In this document: one piece after another, positions 23,477 to 32,834 of the stretch
Numbering within the stretch: position 1 is the first letter of the stretch
Layout: each line of letters opens with the position of its first letter
Source: Planctomycetota bacterium
Lineage (GTDB): Bacteria > Planctomycetota > Phycisphaerae > WQYP01
NCBI GenBank assembly: GCA_021800165.1
Contig: JAJYZF010000008.1
Span: 1 to 64,000 of the forward strand
Reading direction: 5' to 3'
DNA: 64,000 nucleotides
Made by a program: the position numbers and the translations under genes
Notes under the pieces: generated by a model
Databases searched by the model: none
Seen by the model: only the letters and a program-made list of their open reading frames with translations
What the model was told of the DNA's origin: nothing

Positions 23477-24014
23477 TCTCGGGCTGGATTATGGCCCCCG
23501 ATTCGCGGGGTAACGTGGTCTCCATGACTTTATGGGCGTCCAACCGACAAGCGACAACATTGTCCAAGCACGCGAACGACCGAAACTTGACTTCTATAAT
23601 ACCACAACGCACGCGAGTATGGAACCCCCCCCCGCCGCAACTATGGCGCTCGAAGCGGCCGCTTTTATTCCGGGTGACAGCCAGAGAGTCTGGGCGGGTG
23701 CGGGCATAAATTTTGGAAAGAGTTGGACCGGTGTGTTTGGCGGAAAACGCCATCCGCGGCGCGTGGGAGCGCCGCCGACGGCAAAAAGGTGGAATTGGTT
23801 CCGGCATTGATTTTGGATGGAGTCGGGCAGTTGCCGCAAAATTTGGCAGCACCACGATCTGATTGCACCCGCCAAAAAAGACTTGCAGGATAACCCCCGG
23901 CGGCTATGCTTTTCTACGGTTGTTGCGCATTTGGGGCCGCGCGGTGGCGAGCCGCAGCTTTCGCTGGTTATAAAGGACTGGCCGACTGGCGGCGGCGTAG
24001 ATGGAGGTTTTTCA
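23477..24014. other. divergent intergenic region, 538 bp
   Basis: This lies between the desaturase start and the secreted-protein start. Frames are open through part of it, including an in-frame upstream extension to ATG 23817, but it lacks protein-like character. A G/C-rich stretch with CCCCCCCC near 23626-23633 stands out. No confident promoter pair, RNA gene or repeat was found. Confidence 0.4.
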
Positions 24015-27000
24015 TTGGCTCTTCGTCGATGCCTTCGAGTTTTTTTTTATGCCGCGGCGGTTTTTCCAATCGGATTATGTGCGGCGGCGCAGGTGCCGCC
24101 GTCAACGGACGCGTTGGTGGTCAGCCGGGCTAAGTTCACACACATTGCGGATGCTGCGATAGCTTGGGCCAAGCACCACCCCACAGCTCCGCAAAGCCCC
24201 CGCCTGCTGGCTCGCGTCATCATGGCGGCCAGCGTGAGGGCTGATGACGGATCCCAGTTGATGGTCGCAGCACGCCGCTTGCTGACCGATTTTCCCCAAA
24301 GCATTGAAGCGCGATATTCCCTGGCCGCGACGCCCACTGCCAAGGCATATCGCCTGCTGGTTTCCAAGATGCTTTATTGGTATGGGTCCAGACCGGATCT
24401 TCGCCGGGCAACCGCAGTGGATCATCTGCTTCGCGTAGGCCTGAGGCGTTTTGCGCTCCCGGGTATATATAAGGGCCAGTTCGTAGATGCCATGCTTTGC
24501 TTTCTGGCCGCTCGGCAAGCCGACGATGCGGCGGTCGCCGACGAAATGCTGGGATGCACCGAGCCGTCTCCGGCGGACAAAAAAAACATGTCCGTCACCG
24601 CGGCAGACGAAATTCGCGAGCTGGTGACCAGCAGGAACATGACGGCATCACAGAAGCTTGCAGACCTGAGCGTACTGGGGCGAAGGTCCGCCTCGGTCGT
24701 CCTGCTGGAACATTACTACCTGCACCGGATGTCCCCCGCCTTGAGACGTTCTCCCCGGTGCTTGCGAATCAGGGCACAAGTGCTGGTGTCTCGGGACAAT
24801 TTCCGTCGCGCTCTGGTAGTTTTGGCGCACGCCCAAGCTAAGAGCCACAACGCCAAGGCTGAATTGATGCAAGTCTATTGCAACGCGGTGCTGGACAGGG
24901 CCGGGCCCGCCGCAGCCGCCGCTATGCAACTGCGCCGCGACTTTCCACAGAGCCGCTGGCTTACCGAGGCTTGCGAATTAGCAAAGCTCGCCGCCGCAGA
25001 GCCTGTCGCGGACCGCCAACTCACCCGTTTCTTGTTGGCCCGCCTACAGTGGGCAGGCAGGAAGCTTACCGGCATGCAAATTCATGCCACGCTTAAGCCG
25101 ACTTCCGGCACACCGTGGAAAGGTTATTGGGGCGTTAGCGATGGGCACCTTGCCGTGCAAGTCTGGCACAAGGGTAGCGTGGATGCGGCGCTGGCCTCCA
25201 ACCATGGAACGTCGCGGATTTTTGACCCGCGGCGAAAGAAAACATTTGTCCTTCCGCCAGCGACTACAGGCGAAATGCCAGCAGCATCGCCCAATCCCGT
25301 AGCCTCGCCGCCAGCCGAAGTTTCAGACCTCTTGGCGACCTTGGGAAGCCGGGAACTTAGCGCCCGCGGGCTTGTGAATGAATATGTGCCTGCCAGGCTT
25401 AAAACCTATCTGGGGGTGCAGGAGCTTTTCAAGCTCCTGCACTACAAGGGCGGCTTTGTCGTTCCGCCGGCACGCAACGGCACCGCGATTACCTACGCCA
25501 TTGTATTTGCCGGGATTGATAAACCGGGATTGTGGCGGATCACCGCAAAGGTTCGGCGAGGCGGGTCGACTATCAGCATTCGATGCGCACATTGGGCCGC
25601 GCTGCGGGTGACCACCAGTTCCTCCTCGCATTTCCACATTTCACCACCCCCGTGGCCCGCCGGGCCGGTGGTACGTGTTAAAAATCCAGCGGATGAGAAC
25701 ATGGAAGTTCTGAAGGTTCTCCTGCAGGGTTGGTTGCCCGCAGGCATGAAGGCCCTGGAGTCTCTGGCGTCGAGGCGGCTGCCCGGCTTGGCGGTACAAA
25801 TTCCGGCACTGACGCCCCATTGCTACGTGCGGGACAAGCAATGGAATGCGCCACCGTTTACGGGGAGCCCGCGTCATGCGCTGCCGGCAAAATTCCGCAC
25901 CGCCGCCCGTCGACGCGCGGCGGCCGCGCTGGCTTGGGCAAAAGACCACCGGAATTCCGGTACCGTGCCGGCTAAGTTATTTCACGCCATTATGCTCGCC
26001 AAGCTGGCTCACCACCCCAAGCTTCGCGGAAGAATTGAACGGTGGCTGATATTGCATGATGGTGCCAGCTTGCAGGGGCGCTATGATTTACAACGATTTT
26101 CCACACCAAAGGAGTTTGGCCGCCTCGTCCAGGCGATGCTGGATGCCAACGCGGTGCGTATGACCCGCCGCCGGGCGGTCGGGGTTATGCGTGTCTTGTA
26201 CTACGGCGTGGAGCGTTTCAACCACGACAAGACGTTCATTGACCTGTTTGGGACCGGCAATCACGTGGCTGCGGCGTTTTGTGCGGGCGTGGCCAGCCAA
26301 GCCGGCTGGACCAAGGTGGCCGCGGAGTTAAACGCTTTGGTGGCGGAGCTGGCCCACTCGGATAAGACGCTGGCCACGGTCCGCCACGCCCTGTCGCAAC
26401 CCGACCTGACCAATGGGCAAAGAATCCAGGCGCTTGCCGAGGTGGATAAGTCCCGGCAAGCTCCGTTTCTGGCGGCGTATTTACTGGCGCAGATGGGGCA
26501 CCTGGCCCGCGAGAATCCGGGCACAGAGCGTGCCGCGGCGCTGATTTACCTGCAAACCAACCACCTGCGGCGTGCCTTAGCCTGCACGCAAGAGTTGCAG
26601 GAAAAAGGAGCCACCGCGCAGGCGGAATTCATCCGGGCGGATTGCCAGATGCGATTGGGCCATACGCGGGCCGCCAGGAAAACCACGCTGCACGCGCTGA
26701 AGTCGTTTCCCCACAGCCGATGGCGGAAAGAGTTGCAGCTGCTGGCGGAGGTCTGCATGTCCAATCAAGAAAATAGGCGGCTTTACGCCGCGACACTCCT
26801 GCGGGTCGATCAGTGGTTGATCCACCGCGCCTGGGGAGTTGAGCTTACCGGCAAGCTCGACTTGCCCGGTATGCGGCCGTGGGCTATCACCGTGGCCGCC
26901 CAGTCAGGTTTTTGGCAACTGTACGCCGACCATGGTGGCCAGCCCGCCGTGGCGGCCCGAATAACCCGGCATGCCGTTTATGTGCTGGCGCAAGCACGTC

Positions 27001-27599
27001 CGCTGATCCGAGTTTTCCGTGTTTCAAATGCGTGTGCCGGCTTGGCTCTAAGTTTCCTCCAGCGGGCAGAGGGTGGATGGGCCTTTTCAGTGGAAGCCCC
27101 GCTGAATTGCGGAAATCCCGGAGGCCATTACATTTTCATGCCGCCTCAACAGCAGCTCCGTAATCGCTATTTTCACACCGCCGCGGGTATCCGGCAATTC
27201 CTAGCCGCCAGCACCACAGTCGATTTATTTTTAGCGCCCATCGCCGGTCATAATTGCGAAACATTGACGGTTGCGGCGATTTCGCCGATGCAGCCGCAAG
27301 AACACACCTACGTTTTTCGGTTAGGTAACGACGGCCAACCGCGGTCCATCCACCTCGGAACACATATTGGGGTTCGTTTCCATTTCCTGACCCGCAGGGG
27401 GCAGCATTTCCACAAACCTCCGTGGCCGTCCTACAGGGCGGTGGTGGTCAAGGGCGGCAACGCGGCGGTCTTGAACGCGTGGATGGCCCAAATCAGCCAC
27501 ATCATCCTCGCATTGGAAAGATCCACGGTGGCCGAATCCAAAACCGACGGGGCTAAAGCTGCCAAGCCGAAACCGGCGCGACCATCCCAGCGCCGATAG
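24015..27599 (+). CDS. large secreted protein with internal duplication
   Basis: The chosen start is TTG at 24015, six bases after GGAGGT. It is followed directly by a signal peptide (LALRRCLRVFFYAAAVFPIG, then LCAAAQ). An upstream extension to 23817 lacks these signs. The product has about 1194 residues and no known domain. Two halves align by eye: AIAWAKHHPTAPQSPRLLAR… (about 25) with AALAWAKDHRNSGTVPAKLF… (about 635), and RRDFPQSRWLTEACELAKL with LKSFPHSRWRKELQLLAEV. Each half has a TPR-like helical region followed by a beta-rich domain (ATLKPTSGTPWKGYWGVSDG / ELTGKLDLPGMRPWAITVAA). It is likely periplasmic or surface. The end lies about 100 bp before the DeoR gene. Confidence 0.7.
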   Translation: MALRRCLRVFFYAAAVFPIGLCAAAQVPPSTDALVVSRAKFTHIADAAIAWAKHHPTAPQSPRLLARVIMAASVRADDGSQLMVAARRLLTDFPQSIEARYSLAATPTAKAYRLLVSKMLYWYGSRPDLRRATAVDHLLRVGLRRFALPGIYKGQFVDAMLCFLAARQADDAAVADEMLGCTEPSPADKKNMSVTAADEIRELVTSRNMTASQKLADLSVLGRRSASVVLLEHYYLHRMSPALRRSPRCLRIRAQVLVSRDNFRRALVVLAHAQAKSHNAKAELMQVYCNAVLDRAGPAAAAAMQLRRDFPQSRWLTEACELAKLAAAEPVADRQLTRFLLARLQWAGRKLTGMQIHATLKPTSGTPWKGYWGVSDGHLAVQVWHKGSVDAALASNHGTSRIFDPRRKKTFVLPPATTGEMPAASPNPVASPPAEVSDLLATLGSRELSARGLVNEYVPARLKTYLGVQELFKLLHYKGGFVVPPARNGTAITYAIVFAGIDKPGLWRITAKVRRGGSTISIRCAHWAALRVTTSSSSHFHISPPPWPAGPVVRVKNPADENMEVLKVLLQGWLPAGMKALESLASRRLPGLAVQIPALTPHCYVRDKQWNAPPFTGSPRHALPAKFRTAARRRAAAALAWAKDHRNSGTVPAKLFHAIMLAKLAHHPKLRGRIERWLILHDGASLQGRYDLQRFSTPKEFGRLVQAMLDANAVRMTRRRAVGVMRVLYYGVERFNHDKTFIDLFGTGNHVAAAFCAGVASQAGWTKVAAELNALVAELAHSDKTLATVRHALSQPDLTNGQRIQALAEVDKSRQAPFLAAYLLAQMGHLARENPGTERAAALIYLQTNHLRRALACTQELQEKGATAQAEFIRADCQMRLGHTRAARKTTLHALKSFPHSRWRKELQLLAEVCMSNQENRRLYAATLLRVDQWLIHRAWGVELTGKLDLPGMRPWAITVAAQSGFWQLYADHGGQPAVAARITRHAVYVLAQARPLIRVFRVSNACAGLALSFLQRAEGGWAFSVEAPLNCGNPGGHYIFMPPQQQLRNRYFHTAAGIRQFLAASTTVDLFLAPIAGHNCETLTVAAISPMQPQEHTYVFRLGNDGQPRSIHLGTHIGVRFHFLTRRGQHFHKPPWPSYRAVVVKGGNAAVLNAWMAQISHIILALERSTVAESKTDGAKAAKPKPARPSQRR

Positions 27600-27704
27600 A
27601 GCCAGGCGGCGCCCATGGTCGCGGCCGATTGGGATTCGTGGTGATCGGTGGCCTGCACCCAACATCCTGCGATCAGTTGACAAGCCATGGACAATCTGGT
27701 CAAA

Positions 27705-27722
27705 TTTGTTCATGTTTGTTCA
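27705..27722 (+). promoter_or_regulatory. direct repeat over the deoR-type start, possible operator
   Basis: TTTGTTCA occurs twice in direct orientation (TTTGTTCATGTTTGTTCA), overlapping the translation start. DeoR-family regulators often bind short direct repeats near their own promoter, so autoregulation is plausible. The link is inferred from position only. Confidence 0.35.
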
Positions 27723-28491
27723 CGATCGCCATCAGGTCATCCTGCAACATTTGCTGAAAAAACCGCGCTGGTCGATTGACGCGCTGCTGCGTGAATTGCC
27801 GGTGTCGCGTTCCACCTTGCGTCGCGATCTGGTTGATCTGGAACGCCGACGATCGGTCATCCGCGTCCATGGCGGCGTGATGCGACCGGATTTTGTACAT
27901 GGCGAACTTACTTTTGACCGTCGGCAGCGCCAGCACGAGGATGAAAAGCAGAGCATCGCCCGCATGGCCGCGGCAATCGTGCCCGAGCAGGCCAGCGTTT
28001 ATCTGGATGCGGGTACCACGACCTTGCGGGTGGCGGAGTTGCTCTTGCCGCGGCGGCGGCTTCGACTTTTCACACATTCGCTGCGGGTGATGAATCTGGC
28101 AACCACGGGTCATGCCGCCATCACCTGTCTGGGCGGCGAACATCGGCCCGGCAGCGACGCTCTGGTGGGAAATCTGACCTTGAAATGGCTGGAAAATCTC
28201 CGCTTTGATGTGGCGATCATCGGAGCGTCGGCGGTTGGCGGGGAGGGAGCCTTTACCACGGAACTCTCCGAATGCAGCGTTAAACAGCGCATCTTGCAAC
28301 GCACCGGAAAAAGTATTTTGGTTTGTGATTCGTCCAAGTGGAATGGCTCGGCGGCGGTGCACTTCGCCGATTGGAAGGACTTTCACACATGGGTTTGCGA
28401 TGCTGGCCTGCCGACGTCGGCGCGGCAAGAGGCCCGTCGGCATGGCATTCCCCTGGAACTGGCCCAGCAACAAAAAGGAGCCGCGGCATGA
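27712..28491 (+). CDS. DeoR-family sugar-responsive regulator
   Basis: A 259-residue DeoR-type repressor. The N-terminal winged helix (RHQVILQHLLKKPRWSIDAL … SRSTLRRDLVDLERRRSVIR) binds DNA. The C-terminal sugar-isomerase-like sensor (ASVYLDAGTTTLRVAELL … GGEGAFTTELSECSVKQRIL … DSSKW) normally binds a phosphorylated sugar. The DAGTT and DSSK signatures are intact. ATG at 27712 (or TTG at 27706) has no good ribosome site, so translation may be weak. The stop overlaps the isomerase ATG (ATGA), so it probably regulates the operon it heads, through 32806. Confidence 0.9.
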   Translation: MFVHDRHQVILQHLLKKPRWSIDALLRELPVSRSTLRRDLVDLERRRSVIRVHGGVMRPDFVHGELTFDRRQRQHEDEKQSIARMAAAIVPEQASVYLDAGTTTLRVAELLLPRRRLRLFTHSLRVMNLATTGHAAITCLGGEHRPGSDALVGNLTLKWLENLRFDVAIIGASAVGGEGAFTTELSECSVKQRILQRTGKSILVCDSSKWNGSAAVHFADWKDFHTWVCDAGLPTSARQEARRHGIPLELAQQQKGAAA

Positions 28492-29159
28492 AGCGATCCG
28501 AGGTCAACTGCTATTTGCGTCAGGCGATGGAGTTTTTTCAAGCGCAGCAATTCCGTTTGCCCCCCTTCGCCGACTGGACCCCCGACGAGTGGCAACGGCG
28601 GCACCAGGAGGCCGTGTACCTTAGTGCCCGCAAACTGGGTTGGGATGTCACCGATTTTGGCTCAGGCAACTTTGGGCAATGCGGCCTGCTGCTGTTTACG
28701 CTGCGGAACGGCTGCCCCGGCGACCCGGAAAAGATATTTGCTGAAAAGATCATGATTGTTCGCGAAAACCAGCGTACTCCTTTCCATTTTCACTTTCAAA
28801 AAACGGAAGACATCATCAATCGGGGTGGCGGTACGCTGGTGGTGGAACTTTATAATTCCGACAGCGCGGGCAACTTTATTTCCGGCCAGGTCAAGGTACG
28901 GTGCGACGGTTTGATCCGCAGCGTGGCCGGCGGCGGCAAGATATTGCTTGCGCCGGGTGAAAGTATCACACTGGTGCCCGGCGTATACCACAGCTTTTAT
29001 GCCCAAGGGGGCGACGCTCTTATCGGTGAGGTATCGAGTGTAAATGACGACACCATTGATAATCGCTTTCATCAGGCGCTGCCCCGCTTTTCGGACATTG
29101 AGGAAGATGAACCACCGCTGCGGCTGCTTTGCAGCGATTATGCCCGTTTGGAGGACTAG
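28488..29159 (+). CDS. D-lyxose ketol-isomerase family protein
   Basis: A 223-residue cupin-type sugar isomerase (COG3822). Characterised members convert D-lyxose to D-xylulose, or D-mannose to D-fructose. The metal site is readable: TPFHFHFQKTEDIINRGGG gives two His and a Glu, and PGVYHSFYA gives the last His. GNFGQCGLLLFTLRNG and EKIMIVRENQRTPF are family signatures. ATG at 28488 overlaps the regulator's stop and has AAAGGAG upstream, ruling out the longer frame from 28338. The aldolase gene starts 3 bp after its stop. Substrate is inferred from the family; an aldose-to-ketose step opening a catabolic route fits the neighbours. Confidence 0.88.
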   Translation: MKRSEVNCYLRQAMEFFQAQQFRLPPFADWTPDEWQRRHQEAVYLSARKLGWDVTDFGSGNFGQCGLLLFTLRNGCPGDPEKIFAEKIMIVRENQRTPFHFHFQKTEDIINRGGGTLVVELYNSDSAGNFISGQVKVRCDGLIRSVAGGGKILLAPGESITLVPGVYHSFYAQGGDALIGEVSSVNDDTIDNRFHQALPRFSDIEEDEPPLRLLCSDYARLED

Positions 29160-29162
29160 CAC

Positions 29163-30260
29163 GTGACCAAAACCCTGGATACCAAATTGGCGGCACTGGC
29201 CCATGACCGCTTTGGCAAAGCGTTTATTCTGGCGGATGCCAAGGACGCCGACATGGCCTTGGGCATCGGTGCGGCCGGCCCTAATCCGCGGGCGGCCACC
29301 GATGGCTTTCCCAGCCGGACGATGGTCGAATATCGGGCGAACATTCGGGAAATTGTGGCCCAGGGACTGGTGGATATCATGCTGATGAGCTGTTCCACCA
29401 GCGACGAATTAACGATTCGCCAGCGAATTTTCGATCATTGCGCGATCACCCCGGCGGTCCGCGCCAACGATACGACCGATATTCATCTGTGCCGGGGCGG
29501 CGGTTATGCCGGCAGTCCGGCATTGCCATTTTCCTCGGCCACGATTGATTTAATACAAACCGGCCAGGTGGATGGCATGGCCGCAGACCGCGACCTGGGG
29601 GCCAATCTGGGTCTCTATTCGGTGACCTTCAACAATCTGCCCGACCACGACCTGCAAACGATGCAAGCCTACAAGATGTTTCGCTTGGAAGCTCAGGCCA
29701 AGGGCTTCCGACATTTTCTGGAAGTGTTTGATCCCAATGTGCCCCCGGCGATACATCGCATTGCGCCGGAACTCATTGGTGGATTTATCAATGACCATAT
29801 TTGTCGGCTGCTGGCGGGCGTGCCACGCGCGGGCCGGCCGATATTTCTGAAAATTGTCTATCATGGCCCCCGCTACATGGAAGAATTGTGCCGCTATGAT
29901 GAATCGGTGATTGTCGGAGTTCTGGGCGGCAGCGCGGGCACCACGTATGACGCGTTCAAGCTGCTCTTTGACGCAAAAAAATATGGTGCCCGCGCCGCCC
30001 TCTTCGGCCGCAAGATCAATCATGCCGAGCATCAACCATCTTTCGTCGAAATGTTGCGTACCGTGGCGGATGGGGACATCACGCCGGAGGAAGCGGTTCG
30101 CGCCTACCATGGCAAATTACAGGGCCTGAACATCGCCCCGCATCGCCGACTGCATCAGGATTTACAGGCCACCAACGGCATTTCCCGTTATGGCGCAGCC
30201 GCCGGCAGTCCAACAGGGCCGGTGCGGCGCCTTGCGCATACGGTTGACGATTCGGATTAA
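29163..30260 (+). CDS. class I aldolase-like TIM-barrel protein
   Basis: A 365-residue TIM barrel resembling DeoC/LacD-type class I aldolases. RPIFLKIVYHGPRYMEEL provides a lysine in the expected Schiff-base strand. VIVGVLGGSAGTTYDAFKLL … GARAALFGRKINHAE looks like the phosphate-binding end of the barrel. TPEEAVRAYHGKLQGL matches the tail of such aldolases. It starts at GTG 29163, three bases after the isomerase stop, so the two are co-translated. It probably cleaves the ketose phosphate made by the isomerase and the PfkB kinase. The exact substrate is unknown, and an isomerase role cannot be excluded. Confidence 0.65.
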   Translation: MTKTLDTKLAALAHDRFGKAFILADAKDADMALGIGAAGPNPRAATDGFPSRTMVEYRANIREIVAQGLVDIMLMSCSTSDELTIRQRIFDHCAITPAVRANDTTDIHLCRGGGYAGSPALPFSSATIDLIQTGQVDGMAADRDLGANLGLYSVTFNNLPDHDLQTMQAYKMFRLEAQAKGFRHFLEVFDPNVPPAIHRIAPELIGGFINDHICRLLAGVPRAGRPIFLKIVYHGPRYMEELCRYDESVIVGVLGGSAGTTYDAFKLLFDAKKYGARAALFGRKINHAEHQPSFVEMLRTVADGDITPEEAVRAYHGKLQGLNIAPHRRLHQDLQATNGISRYGAAAGSPTGPVRRLAHTVDDSD

Positions 30261-30291
30261 CCCCCAGGACCACGCCGGAGCAAACTCGTCC

Positions 30292-31290
30292 ATGATCCAG
30301 CAATCATCGCAACATTATGATGTTATCGGTATTGGTGTGAGCGCCGTGGATGATACGCTCACCATCGAGAAATACCCACGGCCCAACGTCAAGGTGCCGG
30401 TACTGGAGTCGACGCGTCACGGGGGCGGACTGGCCTGCACCGCCACCGCCGCAGCCGCCATGCTGAGCGGCCGCGCCGCCTTTATCGCCCGTTTCGGCGA
30501 CGATGAGCTATCGCGCTATATGCGTGAAATACTTGCCCGACGCGGTGTGGATGTGTCGCACATCGTGGCTGATGCGGCAGGCCAGCCGTATCATAGCCGC
30601 ATTCTCATTGATGCTTCCACGGGTGAACGAACAGTGTTTTACGATCAGCGACGGTTCAGGCCGGTGCAGCCGGACGATTTGCCCGATGCACTTCTGGCTT
30701 CCACAGCGGTATTGCTGGTGGATTTTCTCAATCCGCCCAGCCCGATAGATCTGGTCCTGAAGGCCCGTCGATTACGAGTCCCGGTGGTGGTGGATCTGGA
30801 AGCGCAGTTGCCTGAGTCTGGATTATTGGCAAAACAGGTAGATCATCTGGTGGTACCGGAGGAATTTGCCCGGTGGGTTACCGGCGAGCCACACCTCCAG
30901 GAAGCGTGTGCGAGCCTGGCGGGTACTCCCCGCGCTGCCACGGTGGTGACGGCTGGGGCGGATGGTTGCTGGTGGACCGATTCGGCCGCCCGACCACCTG
31001 TTCATCTACCCGCGTTTGCCGTCAAAGCCGTCAGCACCAATGGCTGCGGCGACACGTTCCACGGGGCCTACGCTCTGGCCATCGCCCGACAATTGACCAT
31101 CGCGGAGGCGGTGCTATTTGCCTCGGCCTGCGCTGCCATCAAGGCGGCGGGCGCCAGCGGAGGTTGGGACGCCTTGCCGACGGCCGAGCAGGTGGCGGCG
31201 TTTTTGCGCGAAAGGCTGGGGGCCGATCATCCCCACCGCCACATCATTGCGGCGGTGGAGGCGTTGGCTGCCAAGCCCGGTAGACCCTAA
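30292..31290 (+). CDS. PfkB-family sugar kinase
   Basis: A 332-residue ribokinase/PfkB kinase. N-terminal substrate region: DVIGIGVSAVDDTLTIEKYP and a TRHGGGLACTATAAA motif. C-terminal catalytic signature STNGCGDTFHGAYALAIA, with Asp as catalytic base and GCG in place of the common GAG. ATG at 30292 has GGAG 11 bp upstream; the longer frame from 30190 runs into the aldolase gene. It is similar in layout to sulfofructose kinase YihV and to other ketose kinases. It likely phosphorylates the ketose made by the isomerase, at C1 or C6, before aldol cleavage. Confidence 0.88.
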   Translation: MIQQSSQHYDVIGIGVSAVDDTLTIEKYPRPNVKVPVLESTRHGGGLACTATAAAAMLSGRAAFIARFGDDELSRYMREILARRGVDVSHIVADAAGQPYHSRILIDASTGERTVFYDQRRFRPVQPDDLPDALLASTAVLLVDFLNPPSPIDLVLKARRLRVPVVVDLEAQLPESGLLAKQVDHLVVPEEFARWVTGEPHLQEACASLAGTPRAATVVTAGADGCWWTDSAARPPVHLPAFAVKAVSTNGCGDTFHGAYALAIARQLTIAEAVLFASACAAIKAAGASGGWDALPTAEQVAAFLRERLGADHPHRHIIAAVEALAAKPGRP

Positions 31291-31327
31291 AATAGGACAG
31301 CACCTTCTATTATCAGGAGAATATCCC

Positions 31328-32806
31328 ATGGCCGAAGTATTACCACAGGTTAAAAAGTTTCTCGCCGATGGACCTCTGCCTTTTTACATTGGCGGTGAAT
31401 TTATACCGGCGGTGGCCGGCGGCGCTTTTGAAACGCGCGACCCAGGTAGTGGTGAGGTGCTGGCGCGCGTGGCGGCCGGCGAAGCTGCCGACATAGACGC
31501 CGCGGTTGGTGCGGCGCAACAGGCCTTTGACCAATCCGGCTGGGCCAATCTGCCCGCCAATGATCGGGCGGTGATTCTCCACCGCCTGGCAGACAAGGTG
31601 GATGAGCAAGCCGAGGTGCTGGCCCAGATTGAATCGCTGGATGTGGGCAAACCGCTGGGTCAGGCAAAGGGTTTTGATGTTCCATCGTTAAGTCAGGCTC
31701 TGCGCTACTTTGCCGATCTGGCCGTACAGACCCGCCTGCGCGAACCCATTGCCCTGCGGGGTCTGGAAGCGTATACCTATCGGAGTCCGTATGGTGTGTG
31801 CGGCTTTATAGTTCCGTGGAATTTTCCGCTGTTGCTGTTGGGGTGGAACATCGCCCCCGCTTTGGCGGCGGGCAACACCGTGCTGGTTAAACCCGCGGAG
31901 GACACCCCTTTATCCACCCTTTATTTTTGTCGTCTAGCCGAGATGGCGGGCGTGCCGGCCGGCGTTATCAACGTGGTCACGGGCTTTGGAGCCACGGCGG
32001 GAGCGGCGCTGGCAAGCCATCCTGGCCTGGCCCGGGTAGCGTTTACCGGCTCGCCGGAAGTGGGCCGCGCGGTGGCTGTGGCGGCGGCTAAAAACCTTAT
32101 TCCCTGCAAGCTTGAACTCGGCGGCAAGGGGGCCGCGATTGTTTTTGACGATGTGGATATTGCCCAGACAGCCGAAAAATTGGCCCAGGCCGTGACGCTT
32201 AACTGCGGCCAAGTCTGCTGCACGGCTACCCGCTGGATCATTCACCAGCGTATTTATCCGCAGTTTGTGGATGCGGTGAAAGCGAAACTGCAGGCCGTTC
32301 GCCTGGGTTACGGCCTGGACTCGGCCACGGACATGGGCCCTGTAGTTTCGGAAAAGCAGCGTCGTCGCGTGCTGGGCTATCTGGAAAAGGGCCAGGCACA
32401 AGGGGCAACGGCCGTTCTACAAGGTGGTGCGGAGGCCTCGCTTCCGGGTTATTTCGTTAAACCGGCACTGCTGGCCGGTAGCCCCGACAATATTTGTGCC
32501 CGCGAGGAGATCTTTGGTCCAGTGGCCTTTTTGATGAAGTTCTCCACGCCGGAGCAGGCTATTGAGCTGGTTCATCGCAGCCGTTACGGCCTGGCGAATT
32601 CGGTGTGGTCCGCCGATGTGCCGCGGGCCCGCAAAATGGCCGAGGCACTGGTGGCGGGTAATTCCTGGATCAATGCCCACAATGTCTTTGCCTATGGCTT
32701 GCCCTACGGTGGGGCCAACCTGAGCGGCTTTGGCGGCGGTGTGAACAGTCCCGAAACGCTGCGCGATTACCTGCGCCCGCAGTCGATCGTGCGGCCATAC
32801 GATTGA
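31328..32806 (+). CDS. NAD(P)-dependent aldehyde dehydrogenase
   Basis: A 492-residue ALDH-superfamily enzyme (betaine/glycolaldehyde-type). It has the general-base Glu in KLELGGKGAAIVFDD and the catalytic Cys in LNCGQVCCTATRW, with two adjacent Cys. VPWNFPLLLLGWNIAPALAA and GFTGSPEVG-type elements (FTGSPEVGRAV) form the cofactor site. The ATG follows TCAGGAGAATATCCC. It is last in the sugar operon, 37 bp after the kinase, so it probably oxidises the aldehyde released by the aldolase (for example glycolaldehyde to glycolate). It converges with the AsmA-like gene, 28 bp apart. Confidence 0.9.
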   Translation: MAEVLPQVKKFLADGPLPFYIGGEFIPAVAGGAFETRDPGSGEVLARVAAGEAADIDAAVGAAQQAFDQSGWANLPANDRAVILHRLADKVDEQAEVLAQIESLDVGKPLGQAKGFDVPSLSQALRYFADLAVQTRLREPIALRGLEAYTYRSPYGVCGFIVPWNFPLLLLGWNIAPALAAGNTVLVKPAEDTPLSTLYFCRLAEMAGVPAGVINVVTGFGATAGAALASHPGLARVAFTGSPEVGRAVAVAAAKNLIPCKLELGGKGAAIVFDDVDIAQTAEKLAQAVTLNCGQVCCTATRWIIHQRIYPQFVDAVKAKLQAVRLGYGLDSATDMGPVVSEKQRRRVLGYLEKGQAQGATAVLQGGAEASLPGYFVKPALLAGSPDNICAREEIFGPVAFLMKFSTPEQAIELVHRSRYGLANSVWSADVPRARKMAEALVAGNSWINAHNVFAYGLPYGGANLSGFGGGVNSPETLRDYLRPQSIVRPYD

Positions 32807-32834
32807 TCTGGCGGCGGGGTCGTGCCGGCCAGCT

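Noticed and set aside
27706-32806. Sulfoquinovose (sulfo-EMP) operon
   Set aside because: The DeoR, PfkB and aldolase genes would fit, but the sulfoquinovosidase and YihS-type isomerase are missing and the isomerase is of the D-lyxose type.
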